A stretch of DNA of 64,000 bases, taken from contig OZ241886.1 of the NCBI GenBank assembly GCA_965203375.1, forward strand, positions 1,550,001-1,614,000, read 5' to 3'. Numbering within the stretch: the stretch's first letter is position 1; every line of letters begins with the position of its first letter. Below are positions 43,100-53,705 of the stretch, piece by piece. The position numbers and the translations under genes are program-made. Source of the stretch: CATQHS01 sp965203375 (GTDB lineage: Bacteria; Actinomycetota; Acidimicrobiia; Acidimicrobiales; Aldehydirespiratoraceae). The notes under the pieces were generated by a model. That model worked only from the letters and a program-made list of their open reading frames with translations. It searched no databases and was not told where the DNA came from.

Positions 43100-44248
43100 C
43101 TAGCCTCGGTCGTCGTCGACGAGAGTGGACCGGATCTCATAGTCGAATTCGTTGCTCGACCGCACGATCAGGTCGGGGGCCGAGTCGTAGTGGCCGCTGA
43201 GGTCGACCTCGGTGGTCAGCGTCCCCGACATTCGGGTGACGGACTGTTGGACGAACCCGCTGATCAGGCCGTCGGCCACTCGTTCGTAACTCATCTGAGC
43301 GGTGGTCTCGGCGGTGGTCGGCCCAAAGGCCAGCGACGTGCCGGCCATGGCGGAGGCGATTAGCTCCGCCGCGGTTTCGAGTTCCGCCTCGTCGAACGTT
43401 CGGCCGCCCGCCGGGTCGTCGAGATCGGCCCATGCTGACTCCATCACCGACCCGACCAGATCTTCTAGATCGATCTCAAAGCCGCCGACCGTCACCGTGG
43501 ACTCGATCACGACGACCTCCACGCCGTTGAGCTCGGCGACCCCGGTGATCTCATGGGTGTAGTCGGCAATGATTGTCTGGTCGCCTATCCGGCTCTCTGT
43601 CTTGTCTGTCCACACGGACCCGACGTCGAGGAGTTGACCGGTCGGAAAGACCGGCCCGAGAGGGCCGTCGAAGTTGGTGCCGGTCATGTAGGTGGACATG
43701 ATCTGTTCTTGGATCAGCCCGAACAAGGCCTGCTCGGCGGACTCGTATGACGCCTCTACCTCCGAGAACGCGAATTCGAGAACCTTGCCCTGCTCGTCGA
43801 CCACCACGGTCGCCGGCGGGATTTGATCGAGAGCGGACGACGGCGACCCGAACAGGGTCTCGTCCAAGTCCTCGTCGCCGGTGACCGACAGCTCTGTGAG
43901 ATCAGAGACGATGTAGATCTCCAGCGTCTTGTCGTCGGGGCCGGGCCCGATCCGATAGGTCTGATCGATCACCGCGTTCGTCTTGATTTCCAACTCCCCG
44001 TCAGGCAGGCCGAGGCCGAGTTCGATGTCGGAGTTCTCGGGGACCCCGTCGGACGCGTCCCTTGTCCAGTCCGTCCAGTTCAGTTCCACCCGGTAGCTGA
44101 GCCGGGTGTCCGGCTCGTAGGCGTAGGTGACCGCGGCCGGGAACACGACGGAGGCGGCCGGGTCGTCGGGGCCGACCACCACTTGGTCGTCGGCCCCGCA
44201 ACCGGCCAACAGCAGAGCAGCGGCCAGCGCCGCCATCGCTCGCCTCAC
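43100..44248 (-). CDS. Lipoprotein of unknown function
   Basis: A protein of about 380 residues with a lipobox: MAALAAALLLAGCGADDQ, Cys at residue 14 from ATG 44236; GTG 44248 is an alternative. The mature part is beta-rich: YEPDTRLSYRVELNWT, then repeated beta segments with ETAQMSYERVADGL near the end, reminiscent of LppX/LprG-like or DUF-type outer leaflet proteins without clear membership. It would be tethered to the outer face of the membrane. It is transcribed towards the SLH gene. Confidence 0.7.
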   Translation of the reverse strand: MRRAMAALAAALLLAGCGADDQVVVGPDDPAASVVFPAAVTYAYEPDTRLSYRVELNWTDWTRDASDGVPENSDIELGLGLPDGELEIKTNAVIDQTYRIGPGPDDKTLEIYIVSDLTELSVTGDEDLDETLFGSPSSALDQIPPATVVVDEQGKVLEFAFSEVEASYESAEQALFGLIQEQIMSTYMTGTNFDGPLGPVFPTGQLLDVGSVWTDKTESRIGDQTIIADYTHEITGVAELNGVEVVVIESTVTVGGFEIDLEDLVGSVMESAWADLDDPAGGRTFDEAELETAAELIASAMAGTSLAFGPTTAETTAQMSYERVADGLISGFVQQSVTRMSGTLTTEVDLSGHYDSAPDLIVRSSNEFDYEIRSTLVDDDRG

Positions 44249-44305
44249 TTCGGCGATCCTATCCCGAGCGGGTGCCGCCGGGCCGGAGAGGGTGCGAGCT
44301 TGCCA

Positions 44306-44420
44306 TGCTGTCGTGAGCCTAAGCGGCTGCGGCCTCATCTTTAGCCGCGGCGGGCGTCGACAGAGCCGCTGTGCTGTCGTGAGCCTAAGCGGCCGCGGCC
44401 TCATCCTCAGCCGCAGCGGC
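44306..44420 (+). repeat. Direct repeat (period 66) between lipoprotein and GMC genes
   Basis: TGCTGTCGTGAGCCTAAGCG and about 28 further bases appear at 44306-44354 and 44372-44420; a third fragment, GCCATGCTGTCG, precedes the GMC start at 44441-44455. These lie between divergent genes and could contain their promoters. Confidence 0.8.
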
Positions 44421-44460
44421 CACCGCCGGGGGCCGCCGGGCTGCCATGCTGTCGGGAGGC

Positions 44461-46128
44461 ATGAGAGACCGGTACGACTATGTGGTCGTGGGCGGCGGGT
44501 CGGCCGGGTGCGTCCTGGCCAACCGGCTGAGCGGCGACGGGTCCGCCACCGTCCTGGTGATCGAAGCCGGACGGCGGGACTGGAAATGGGACGTGTACAT
44601 CCACATGCCGGCCGCGCTCTCGTTCCCCATCGGCAACCGCTTCTACGACTGGCGTTACGCCTCCGAGCCTGAGCCCCACATGGGGGGCCGGCGCATCCAC
44701 CACGCCCGGGGCAAGGTGCTGGGCGGGTCGTCGAGCATCAACGGGATGATCTTCCAGCGCGGCAACCCCCTCGACTACGAGCGGTGGGCCGCCGATCCGG
44801 GCATGGACCGCTGGGACTACGCCCACTGCCTGCCCTACTTCAAGCGGATGGAGCGCTGCCTGGCCCCCGACGACGGCCCCCGGTACCGGGGCGACGGCGG
44901 GCCGCTGGTGCTGGAGCGGGGACCGGCCGCCGGCCCGCTGTTCGAGGCCTTCCTGGAGGCGGCGGTCCAAGCCGGCCACGCCCTCACCAGCGACGTCAAC
45001 GGCCACCGGCAGGAGGGCTTCGCCGCCTTCGACCGCAACGTGCATCGGGGGCGGCGGCTGAGCGCGGCCCGGGCCTACCTCCACCCGGTGCTGGACCGCC
45101 CCAACCTCCACCTGTCCACCCGCACCTTCGTCGACCGCATCCTCTTCGAGGGCAAGCGGGTGACGGGGGTGGTGTGCCGGCGGGGCGGCCGGACCCGGAC
45201 CGTAAGAGCCGGCGAGGTGATCCTGTGCGGGGGCGCGGTCAACTCCCCCCAATTGCTGCAGTTGTCGGGGGTGGGGCCGCCGTCGCTACTGGAGCGCTGC
45301 GGGATAGAGGTGGTGTCCGGGCTGGAGGGAGTGGGCCGCAACCTGCAGGACCACTTGGAGGTGTACGTCCAGCACGCCTGCGCCCAGCCGGTGTCGATGC
45401 AGCCCAATCTCGCTCGCTGGCGGCGGCCCTGGATCGGGCTGCAGTGGCTGGCGCGCCGGGGGCCGGGCGCCACCAACCACTTCGAGGCCGGTGGCTTCGT
45501 CCGCAGCAACGACGACGTGGCCTACCCCAACCTGATGATCCACTTCCTGCCCCTGGCCGTCCGCTACGACGGCACCGCGCCGACGGGCGGGCACGGGTTC
45601 CAAGTCCACGTCGGGCCCATGTACAGCGACGCCCGGGGATCGGTGGAAATCAAGTCGGCCGACCCCCGGGCCAAGCCCGCCCTGCGGTTCAACTACCTGT
45701 CCACCGACCAGGACCGGCGGGAGTGGGTGGAGGCCGTCGGCTGCGTCCGGCGGATACTGGCCCAGCCCGCGCTGGCCCCCTTCGACGGCGGCGAGATCTC
45801 GCCCGGCCCCGGCGTCTCCACCGGCGAGGAGGTCCTCGAATGGGTCCGCCGCGACGCCGAGACGGCCCTGCACCCCTCCTGCACGGCCCGGATGGGCGTC
45901 GGCGCCGACGCCGTGCTCGACCCCGATTCGCTTAAGGTCCACGGAACCGACGGCCTGCGGGTGGTCGACGCCTCGTCCATGCCCTACATAACCAACGCCA
46001 ACATCTACGCGCCGGTGATGATGCTGGCCGAGAAGGCGTCCGACCTCATCCGGGGCGACACCCCGCTGCCCCCCGAGCCCGTAGACTTCCACCGAACTTC
46101 TGAGTCCCGCGGGGGTGCTGGCCGGTGA
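44461..46128 (+). CDS. betA: GMC oxidoreductase, choline dehydrogenase-like
   Basis: A 555-residue flavoprotein: YVVVGGGSAGCVLANRLS binds FAD, GKVLGGSSSINGMIFQRG is GMC signature 1, and GAVNSPQLLQLSGVG signature 2. The C-terminal HPSCTARMG and ITNANIYAPVMMLAEK carry the catalytic His/Asn. It is closest in pattern to choline dehydrogenase, though related enzymes oxidise other alcohols. ATG 44461 follows GGGAGG. It overlaps the next gene by four bases. Confidence 0.87.
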   Translation: MRDRYDYVVVGGGSAGCVLANRLSGDGSATVLVIEAGRRDWKWDVYIHMPAALSFPIGNRFYDWRYASEPEPHMGGRRIHHARGKVLGGSSSINGMIFQRGNPLDYERWAADPGMDRWDYAHCLPYFKRMERCLAPDDGPRYRGDGGPLVLERGPAAGPLFEAFLEAAVQAGHALTSDVNGHRQEGFAAFDRNVHRGRRLSAARAYLHPVLDRPNLHLSTRTFVDRILFEGKRVTGVVCRRGGRTRTVRAGEVILCGGAVNSPQLLQLSGVGPPSLLERCGIEVVSGLEGVGRNLQDHLEVYVQHACAQPVSMQPNLARWRRPWIGLQWLARRGPGATNHFEAGGFVRSNDDVAYPNLMIHFLPLAVRYDGTAPTGGHGFQVHVGPMYSDARGSVEIKSADPRAKPALRFNYLSTDQDRREWVEAVGCVRRILAQPALAPFDGGEISPGPGVSTGEEVLEWVRRDAETALHPSCTARMGVGADAVLDPDSLKVHGTDGLRVVDASSMPYITNANIYAPVMMLAEKASDLIRGDTPLPPEPVDFHRTSESRGGAGR

Positions 46129-47417
46129 CTGAGCCTGACTTTCTGCGCTTCGACACGCTGAGCCTGCACGCGGGCCAGCAGCCCGACCCGGCCACCGGGG
46201 CCCGGGCCGTGCCCATCCACTTCACCACCTCCTACGTCTTCGACGACGCCGACCACGCCGGCGGGCTGTTCAACCTGGAGATCCCCGGCCACATCTACTC
46301 CCGGATCTCCAACCCCACCGTGGCCGTCTTCGAGGAGCGCATGGCCGCCCTCGAGGGCGGGGTCGGGGCGGTGGCCACCGCCAGCGGGCAGGCGGCCCTG
46401 TTCCTGGCCGTGGCCACCCTCACCGGCGCCGGGGGCCACATCGTGGCCGGCCGCAACCTCTACGGCGGCAGCCACAACCTGTTGAGCCTGACCCTGCCCC
46501 GGTTCGGGATCACCGCCACCCTCGTGGACCAGAGCCGGCCCGAGAACTTCGACGCGGCCATAACCTCCGACACCCGGCTCGTGTTCGCCGAGACGCTGGG
46601 CAACCCCGGCATCGAGGTGCTCGACATCGCCGCGGTGGCCGAGGTGGCCCACGCCCGGTCGCTGCCGCTGATGGTGGACTCCACCTTCGCCACCCCGTAT
46701 CTGATCCGGCCCTTCGAGCACGGCGCCGACATCGTGATCCACTCGGCCACCAAGTTCCTCGGCGGCCACGGGGTGGCCATCGGCGGGGTGGTGGTGGACG
46801 GCGGCCGCTTCGACTGGGACGCCTCCGGGCTGTTCCCCACCCTCACCGAGCCCTACGCCGGCTACCACGGCATCGGTTTCACCGACGAGTTCGGCCCGGC
46901 CGCCTTCATCGCCCGGGCCCGGGCGGAGGGCCTGCGCGACTTCGGCGCCTGCATGAGCCCGGTCAACGCCTTCCAGATCCTCCAGGGCGTCGAGACCCTG
47001 CCGGTGCGGATGGCGCGCCACGTCTCCAACACCGAGGCGGTGGTGGAGGCGCTGCTGACTAACGAGGCGGTGACCTGGGTCCGCCACCCCTCCGCGCCGG
47101 ACCACCCCGACCACGAGCGGGCCCGCCGGCTCTATCCCCGGGGCGCCGGGGCGGTGCTGAGCTTCGGGATCGCGGGCGGGCGCCCCGCCGGGGAGAAGTT
47201 CATCTCCGCGGTGCGGCTGGCGTCGCACCTGGCCAACGTGGGCGACGCCAAGACCCTGGTCATCCACCCGGCCAGCACCACCCACCGGCAGATGCCGGCG
47301 GCAGACCTGGCCGCAGCCGGGGTGGGTGAGGACTTGGTGCGCCTGTCGGTGGGCCTCGAAGACCCCCGGGACCTGATCGAGGACCTCGAACAGGCCCTCA
47401 AGGCATCGCAGCGCTGA
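46125..47417 (+). CDS. metY: O-acetylhomoserine sulfhydrylase
   Basis: A 430-residue PLP enzyme of the Cys/Met metabolism family: LSLHAGQQPDPATGARAVPI, YSRISNPTVAVFEERMAALE, GGSHNLL, and HSATKFLGGHG with the PLP Lys. The length and long C-terminal part fit MetY, which makes homocysteine from O-acetylhomoserine and sulfide. GTG 46125 overlaps the betA stop (GTGA). Confidence 0.92.
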   Translation: MTEPDFLRFDTLSLHAGQQPDPATGARAVPIHFTTSYVFDDADHAGGLFNLEIPGHIYSRISNPTVAVFEERMAALEGGVGAVATASGQAALFLAVATLTGAGGHIVAGRNLYGGSHNLLSLTLPRFGITATLVDQSRPENFDAAITSDTRLVFAETLGNPGIEVLDIAAVAEVAHARSLPLMVDSTFATPYLIRPFEHGADIVIHSATKFLGGHGVAIGGVVVDGGRFDWDASGLFPTLTEPYAGYHGIGFTDEFGPAAFIARARAEGLRDFGACMSPVNAFQILQGVETLPVRMARHVSNTEAVVEALLTNEAVTWVRHPSAPDHPDHERARRLYPRGAGAVLSFGIAGGRPAGEKFISAVRLASHLANVGDAKTLVIHPASTTHRQMPAADLAAAGVGEDLVRLSVGLEDPRDLIEDLEQALKASQR

Positions 47418-47429
47418 GCGGGGCTGGGT

Positions 47430-48242
47430 GTGGAAACGCTGATCGAAGGCCGCCGGGTCCGCTACACCGACGGCGGCCGGGACCACGGCGAGGGCGAGGG
47501 CGGCGAGCCGGCGGTGGTGTTGGTCCACGGCGCGGGCGGCGACCGCACCGTGTGGCAGATGCAGACCCGGTGGCTGGCCCACCACGGATACCGGGCCGCG
47601 GCGGTGGACCTGCCCGGCCACGGCGGCAGCGACGGCCCGCCGCTGGAGACGGTCGAGGCCATGGGGGAGTGGCTGGCCGGCGCCACCGAGGCCCTGGGGC
47701 TGGCCCCGGCCCACCTGGTGGGCCACTCGATGGGCTCCTTCGTGGTGCTGGAGGCCGCGGCCCGCCGCCCCGGCGCGGCCCGCTCGGTGGTGATGCTGGG
47801 CACGGCCGGGGCCATGCCGGTGCATCCCGCGCTGCAGGCCGCGGCCGACGACGGCGATCCCCGGGCCGCCCGCATGATCGCCTCCTGGGGGGTCGGCAGC
47901 CGGGCCCACGTGGGCGGCCACGCCGTCCCGGGCATGTGGCTGATCGGCGGCACCGTCTCGCTGCTGGACCGGGCCCCGGCGGGCGCGCTGGCCTCCGACC
48001 TGGCCGCCTGCGGCCGGTACGAGGGGGCGGTGGCGGCCGCGGCCCGGGTGGCCTGCCCGGTCACGCTGGTGCTGGGCCGGGAGGACCGGATGACCCCCAA
48101 CCGGGCCGCGGCCGAGCTGATCGACGCCTTCGACGACGCCAACGTGGTGTACCTGGACCGAGTAGGCCACTTCCTCCAGACCGAGAGCCCCATCGAGGTC
48201 CGCCGAGTCATCGCCGAAGCCCTGGCCGCCACCGGCCCCTGA
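47430..48242 (+). CDS. Alpha/beta-fold hydrolase
   Basis: A 270-residue protein: VVLVHGAGGDRTVWQ is the oxyanion strand-loop, HLVGHSMGSFVV the nucleophile elbow with Ser, GREDRMTP the acid region and RVGHFLQTE the catalytic His. It follows metY by 12 bases. MetX-like acetyltransferases share the fold, but its short length and pattern fit a general esterase-like hydrolase. Substrate unknown. Confidence 0.85.
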   Translation: METLIEGRRVRYTDGGRDHGEGEGGEPAVVLVHGAGGDRTVWQMQTRWLAHHGYRAAAVDLPGHGGSDGPPLETVEAMGEWLAGATEALGLAPAHLVGHSMGSFVVLEAAARRPGAARSVVMLGTAGAMPVHPALQAAADDGDPRAARMIASWGVGSRAHVGGHAVPGMWLIGGTVSLLDRAPAGALASDLAACGRYEGAVAAAARVACPVTLVLGREDRMTPNRAAAELIDAFDDANVVYLDRVGHFLQTESPIEVRRVIAEALAATGP

Positions 48243-48258
48243 CTTCCCCGGCGGTTTC

Positions 48259-48909
48259 GTGCCCCCCGAGCTGCCCACCCCCGGGCTTGAACTCGGCGGG
48301 CCCCGGGCGCACGAGCCTGCTGCTTCCGCACCTTGGGATGTCACCGGGCTCGACTTCGGCGGGATCGACCGGCTAGTGGTGCTCGGCGACTACTGGGCCG
48401 CCCCCGACGACGACCCGCTCGGCACCAATCCGGTCCGCACTGAGGTGGGCGAGCTGGTCCATCGGGCCAAGGACTCAGGCGATGAGGCCGCGGCCGCAGA
48501 GCTGGGCCGGGTCCTGGCCCGCCTAGTTGGCCGGTCGCTGCCGCCCTCGGCTGGTCCGGCGCCGCTGGTGGTCGGCGTCCCGTCCCACCCGGCACCCGCT
48601 GTGGACCTCCCGGCCGTTCTGGCCGCGGCCTTGGCTGCCGCCGGGATCGGCGAGCACCGCCCCGGCCTGCTCGTCCGCCACCGTCGAACGCCGAAGCTGC
48701 GCGACATCGCCGCCGACCCCGCCCGCCGCTACGACATGGCTGTCGAGGCCGGCTACGAGGTGACCGAGCCTGTGGCCGGCCGGTCCGTGGTCCTAGTAGA
48801 CGATGTGATCCTCACCGGCGCCACCCTCCGCTTCATCACCGCCAAGCTCCGGGCCGCCGGTGCCGCGTCAGTGACCGCCGCGGCCGCGGCCCGAACCCGC
48901 CGCCGCTGA
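48259..48909 (+). CDS. ComF-like phosphoribosyltransferase
   Basis: A 216-residue protein with the PRPP loop VVLVDDVILTGATLR (DD...TG-T), preceded by LVRHRRTPKLRDI. ComF-type proteins have this fold; the N-terminal zinc cysteines of classic ComF are absent. The start is GTG at 48259. It ends just before the tRNA pair. The role is uncertain, either competence-related or nucleotide salvage. Confidence 0.75.
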   Translation: MPPELPTPGLELGGPRAHEPAASAPWDVTGLDFGGIDRLVVLGDYWAAPDDDPLGTNPVRTEVGELVHRAKDSGDEAAAAELGRVLARLVGRSLPPSAGPAPLVVGVPSHPAPAVDLPAVLAAALAAAGIGEHRPGLLVRHRRTPKLRDIAADPARRYDMAVEAGYEVTEPVAGRSVVLVDDVILTGATLRFITAKLRAAGAASVTAAAAARTRRR

Positions 48910-48964
48910 CCCTAGTGGTCATCGGGCCGGGGATTCGGTCGGCAGCGGTACCATGGCGGCCCCT

Positions 48965-49039
48965 GCGCCGGTGCCCGAGCGGACCAAGGGGACGGCCTGC
49001 AAAGCCGTAAAGCCGCGGGTTCAAATCCCGCCCGGCGCT
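48965..49039 (+). tRNA. tRNA-Cys (GCA)
   Basis: Acceptor arms GCGCCGG (48965-48971) and CCGGCGC (49032-49038) pair fully. The anticodon stem ACGGC/GCCGT holds loop CTGCAAA, anticodon GCA. The T-arm GCGGG-TTCAAAT-CCCGC is perfect. CCA is not encoded. Confidence 0.92.
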
Positions 49040-49129
49040 CAATCCCGGAGACCGCCCGTCCGCCGACGGGCCCGAACCGGCGGCGGCTGGTTGATCCCCG
49101 GTGCGGGCTGGTATCCTCGCGAGGTCTCG

Positions 49130-49207
49130 GGGCCGTTAGCTCAGCCTGGTTAGAGCGCCTGCTCGACACGCAGGAGGTCAGAGGTTCAAATCCCCTACGG
49201 CCCACCA
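49130..49207 (+). tRNA. tRNA-Val (GAC), CCA encoded
   Basis: Acceptor GGGCCGT (49130-49136) pairs with ACGGCCC (49197-49203); discriminator A at 49204 and CCA at 49205-49207. The anticodon stem CCTGC/GCAGG encloses TCGACAC, anticodon GAC. The T-arm has AGAGG-TTCAAAT-CCCCT. Confidence 0.93.
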
Positions 49208-49259
49208 CAGGCATGCCGCCGGGATTGGTCGCTGCGTCGGTCGGGCTAGCGTGGCGGTG

Positions 49260-49646
49260 ATGGGCGGAGGCGGTGACGATGGGCTGGCGGAGTACCGGGC
49301 CAGCATCGACAACATCGACGCGGCCCTGATCTTCCTGCTGGCCGAGCGGTTCAAGATCACCAAGCGGGTCGGCGGCTACAAAGCCGCGGCCGGCCTGCCC
49401 CCGGCCGATCCCGACCGGGAGGCGGCCCAGGTCGCCCGGTTCCGGGAGCTGGCCCGAGCCGCCAACCTGGACCCGGACTTCAGCGAGAAGTTCCTGCGGT
49501 TCGTGGTCAGCGAGGTCATCCGCCACCACGAGTCCAGCGCCGGGGCGACCGCAAGCCACCATGATTCCAGCGCTGGAAATGCTGGCTCGGTCGCCGGTGC
49601 CGGGGCGGTCGAGCCGGGCGCCGGAACTGACGGAGGGCAGGGGTAG
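49260..49646 (+). CDS. Chorismate mutase type II
   Basis: About 128 residues. YRASIDNIDAALIFLLAERF is the AroQ helix 1 with the conserved D-x-x-L-x-x-L-x-x-R register, followed by KRVGGYKAA (catalytic Lys) and DPDREAAQVARFRELA. It converts chorismate to prephenate for Phe/Tyr synthesis. ATG 49260 is preferred over GTG 49251. The last 40 residues are a Gly/Ala-rich tail with two HHESS/HHDSS repeats. It is 10 bases from the next gene. Confidence 0.88.
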   Translation: MGGGGDDGLAEYRASIDNIDAALIFLLAERFKITKRVGGYKAAAGLPPADPDREAAQVARFRELARAANLDPDFSEKFLRFVVSEVIRHHESSAGATASHHDSSAGNAGSVAGAGAVEPGAGTDGGQG

Positions 49647-49655
49647 CCGCAGCCG

Positions 49656-50636
49656 ATGCGGGCCGTGGTCATCACTGAGAAGGGCGGGCCTGAGGTGCTG
49701 GCCGTGCGGGAGGTTCCCGACCCGGCGCCGGGGCCCGAGGAGGTGCTGGTCGACGTCGTCTCCACCGCGGTGAACCGGGCCGACTTGCTGCAGCGCAAGG
49801 GCCTCTACCCCGGCCCGCCCATGGCCCATGAGATCCCCGGCCTGGAGTTCGCCGGCCGGGTGGCCGCGGCGGGGGAGCGGGTGCGGGAGCGGTCCCCCGG
49901 CGACCCGGTGATGGGCATCACCAACGGCGGCGGATACGCCTCCCGGATCGCCATCCACGAGCGCCAGGTGGTGACGGTGCCCGAGGCCCTCCCGCTGGAG
50001 GACGCCGGGGGATTCCCCGAGACGTTCACCACCGCCTGGGACGCACTGGTCCGCCAGGGCGGGCTCACCTCGGGCCGGTGGGCGCTGGTCCACGCCGGGG
50101 CGTCGGGGGTGGGCACCGCCGCCATCCAGATCGCCAAGGCCCTGGGGGCCCGGATCGCGGTAACCGCCTCGGCCGCCAAGCACCGGGTGTGCCGGGACCT
50201 GGGCGCCGACGCGGTGATCGACTACGCCTCCGAGGACTTCGTCGAGGCCGTGGCCGAGGCCACCGGCGGAGCCGGGGCGGACGTGGTCCTCGACGTGATC
50301 GGGGCCGAGTACCTGGACCGCAACGTGGCCTGCCTGCGCACCGGCGGCCGCATCCTCCAGGTGGGGGTGATGGGCGGCGGTGCCCGGCCGTTCAACCCCG
50401 CCGCCCTGATGGCCCGCCGGGCCGCCCTCATCGGCACCACGCTGCGGGCCCGGCCCATTGAGGAGAAGATCGCCGTCACCCGGGAGATGGCCGCCCAGTT
50501 GCTGCCCCATGTGGCGGCCGGGGCCATGGCCCCGGTGATCGACAGCCGCTACCCGCTCGACGACGCGGCCTCGGCCCACCGGCGCATGGAGGCCAACCTC
50601 AACGCCGGCAAGATAATCCTCGACATCGCCGCCTGA
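49656..50636 (+). CDS. NAD(P)H-quinone oxidoreductase, zinc-free MDR family
   Basis: A 326-residue medium-chain reductase: GPEVLAVREVPDPAPGPEEV, PGLEFAGRVAAAGERV, and LVHAGASGVGTAAIQIAKAL for NAD(P). There are no zinc-ligand Cys, as in quinone oxidoreductase/PIG3 enzymes (TIGR02824 type). It likely reduces quinones with NADPH. Confidence 0.9.
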   Translation: MRAVVITEKGGPEVLAVREVPDPAPGPEEVLVDVVSTAVNRADLLQRKGLYPGPPMAHEIPGLEFAGRVAAAGERVRERSPGDPVMGITNGGGYASRIAIHERQVVTVPEALPLEDAGGFPETFTTAWDALVRQGGLTSGRWALVHAGASGVGTAAIQIAKALGARIAVTASAAKHRVCRDLGADAVIDYASEDFVEAVAEATGGAGADVVLDVIGAEYLDRNVACLRTGGRILQVGVMGGGARPFNPAALMARRAALIGTTLRARPIEEKIAVTREMAAQLLPHVAAGAMAPVIDSRYPLDDAASAHRRMEANLNAGKIILDIAA

Positions 50637-50653
50637 GCCGCCTGCCGCGCCTT

Positions 50654-50820
50654 GATGCGGCAGGCTCGGCGCCGCCCTGAGCCAGCGGGCGCTTCGATGC
50701 GGCGGGCCGTCGCCCGGGCCGGTGCCGCCCTGAGTCGGCGGGCGCCTCGATGCGGCAGGCCGTCGCCCGGGCCAGCGCCGCTTGAGCCGGCGGGCGCTTC
50801 GATCCAGCGGGCCGTCGCCG
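50654..50820. repeat. Tandem repeat of about 52 bases between convergent genes
   Basis: Units begin GATGCGGC(A/G)GGC and start at 50654, 50696, 50749 and 50801 (lengths 42, 53, 52 and a partial 20). They fill the space between the quinone reductase stop and the citrate synthase stop. Confidence 0.85.
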
Positions 50821-50826
50821 CCTGTC

Positions 50827-52104
<1,278 letters not shown>

Positions 52105-52204
52105 CGTAGACCGATCCAACTGTTCCGGCCCCATCCGCCGACCGCGCCCGCCGACCGCGCCCGCCGCCCGTCGGACCGCCGTCGGCGGGGCGGGGGAGCG
52201 CCTC

Positions 52205-53590
52205 TCAGAGGGGCGAGTTGTCGTGGCGGCGGCGGGGCAGGCGCTCCCGCTTGGCGGCCAGCATCTCCAGGGCGGCGTGGATCTCCCGGCGGGTGTCGGC
52301 CGGGTCGATCACCGCGTCGATCGCCCCCCGCTCGGCGGCGATGTAGGGGTTGAGCAGGCGTTGCTCGTAGGCCTCCTCCAGCTCGGCCCGCTCGGCTCCG
52401 TCGGCGGAGCGGTGCAGGACCCCCACCGCCCCCTTGGCCCCCATCACCGCGATCTCCGCCGAGGGCCAGGCCAGGGCGATGTCGTTGCCCATGGGCTTGG
52501 AATCCATCACGATGTAGGCCCCGCCGTAGGACTTGCGCAGGGTCACGTTCACCCGGGGCACGGTGGCCCGGGCGTAGGCGAAGGCGAGCTGGGCCCCGTA
52601 GCGGATCATGCCCCGCCACTCGAGGTCCTTGCCGGGGTAGAAGCCGGAGGTGTCCACGAAGGTCACCAGCGGCAGGTTGAAGGCGTCGCAGAAGGCCACG
52701 AAGCGGGCCCCCTTGCGGGAGGCGGTGATGTCGAGCGTCCCGGCCAGGGCCTGGGGCTGGTTGGCCACTATCCCCACCGCCCGGCCCCCCACCGCGGCGA
52801 AGGCGGTGACCAGGTTGGGCCCCCAGTCGGCCTGGGGCTCGAGCAGCTCGCCGTCGTCCACCACCGCCGACACCACGTCTCGCACGTCGTAGCTGCCGGC
52901 CGGGTTCTCGGGGAGCACGTCGAAGGCCTCGGGGGTGGGGCGGTCGGCGGGATCGGCGGCGGGCCGGGCCGGGGGGTCGGCCCCGTTGTGGTCGGGGAGG
53001 TAGCCCAGCAGCTCGGCCAGCGCCTCCTCGGCCTCGTCGGCGTCGCCGGCCGCGAAGCTGGCCACCCCCGACCGGAGGCAGTGGGCCCGGGCGCCGCCCA
53101 GCTCCTCTCGGTCCACCGGCACGCCGGTGAACTGCTCGACCATGCGCGGCCCCGAGACGAAGGCGTAGGCGTCGCCGGTCATGATCACGAAGTCGGCCAG
53201 GCCGAGCATGAGCGCCGGCCCCGACACGTTGGGCCCGGCGGCCACCACCACCACGGGCACGACGCCCGAGCAGCGGGCCAGCTCCCGGGCGGCGGCGGCC
53301 CAGCCGTCCAGCGCGGCCACCCCCTCGGATATGTCGGCGCCTGACGAGGCCAGCCGCAGCACGATCGGCCGCCGCTGCCGGCGGGCGTGGCGGGCTGCTT
53401 CGGCCAGGCTGTGCCCGTCCGAGGGCATCAGGGCCCCGGAGCGCTCGTCGCCCCCCCGGGCGTCGACGTCGATCACCGACCGGCCCCCGATCTCGGCCGT
53501 GCGGACCCGCACGAACCCGGCCGCGCCGGCCCTGATCTGAAGCGGGCTCGGAGCGGCGCCGGCTCGGGGGTCGGGCGGGCTCGCGGTCAC
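52205..53590 (-). CDS. Acyl-CoA carboxylase carboxyltransferase subunit
   Basis: About 461 residues with two crotonase-like halves: N-half GVVPVVVVAAGPNVSGPAL and C-half VTFVDTSGFYPGKDLEWRG with RKSYGGAYIVMDSKPMGND, the propionyl/acetyl-CoA carboxylase beta pattern. It transfers carboxyl from biotin to an acyl-CoA; no biotin subunit is in the window. The N-half is shorter and less typical than AccD5-type enzymes. GTG 53590 lies in a duplicated copy of the lysR 3' end, so the true start may be a little further in. Confidence 0.82.
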   Translation of the reverse strand: MTASPPDPRAGAAPSPLQIRAGAAGFVRVRTAEIGGRSVIDVDARGGDERSGALMPSDGHSLAEAARHARRQRRPIVLRLASSGADISEGVAALDGWAAAARELARCSGVVPVVVVAAGPNVSGPALMLGLADFVIMTGDAYAFVSGPRMVEQFTGVPVDREELGGARAHCLRSGVASFAAGDADEAEEALAELLGYLPDHNGADPPARPAADPADRPTPEAFDVLPENPAGSYDVRDVVSAVVDDGELLEPQADWGPNLVTAFAAVGGRAVGIVANQPQALAGTLDITASRKGARFVAFCDAFNLPLVTFVDTSGFYPGKDLEWRGMIRYGAQLAFAYARATVPRVNVTLRKSYGGAYIVMDSKPMGNDIALAWPSAEIAVMGAKGAVGVLHRSADGAERAELEEAYEQRLLNPYIAAERGAIDAVIDPADTRREIHAALEMLAAKRERLPRRRHDNSPL

Positions 53591-53705
53591 GGCGCGGCGG
53601 TCCGGCGGTCGGGCGGGCTCGGGGCGGCGGCCGCTCGGGGGTAGGGCGGCTCGGTGAGGCGGCAGCCCGAGGGTCGGGCGGGGCTCGCGGTCACGGCGCG
53701 GCGGT
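53568..53705. repeat. 34-base copy of the lysR 3' end at the carboxyltransferase start
   Basis: GGGTCGGGCGGGCTCGCGGT and 14 more bases lie at 53568-53601 and, with one extra G, at 53671-53705. The second copy contains the LysR stop; the first contains the proposed GTG start of the carboxyltransferase. Confidence 0.8.

Noticed and set aside
49130..49207. tRNA-Val as the integration site of the defence island
   Set aside because: No copy of its 3' end was seen elsewhere in the window, and its neighbours are core genes.
50654..50820. Regular repeats considered as a CRISPR or integron attC cluster
   Set aside because: Units are contiguous with no spacers, and no attC core sites or cas genes are near.
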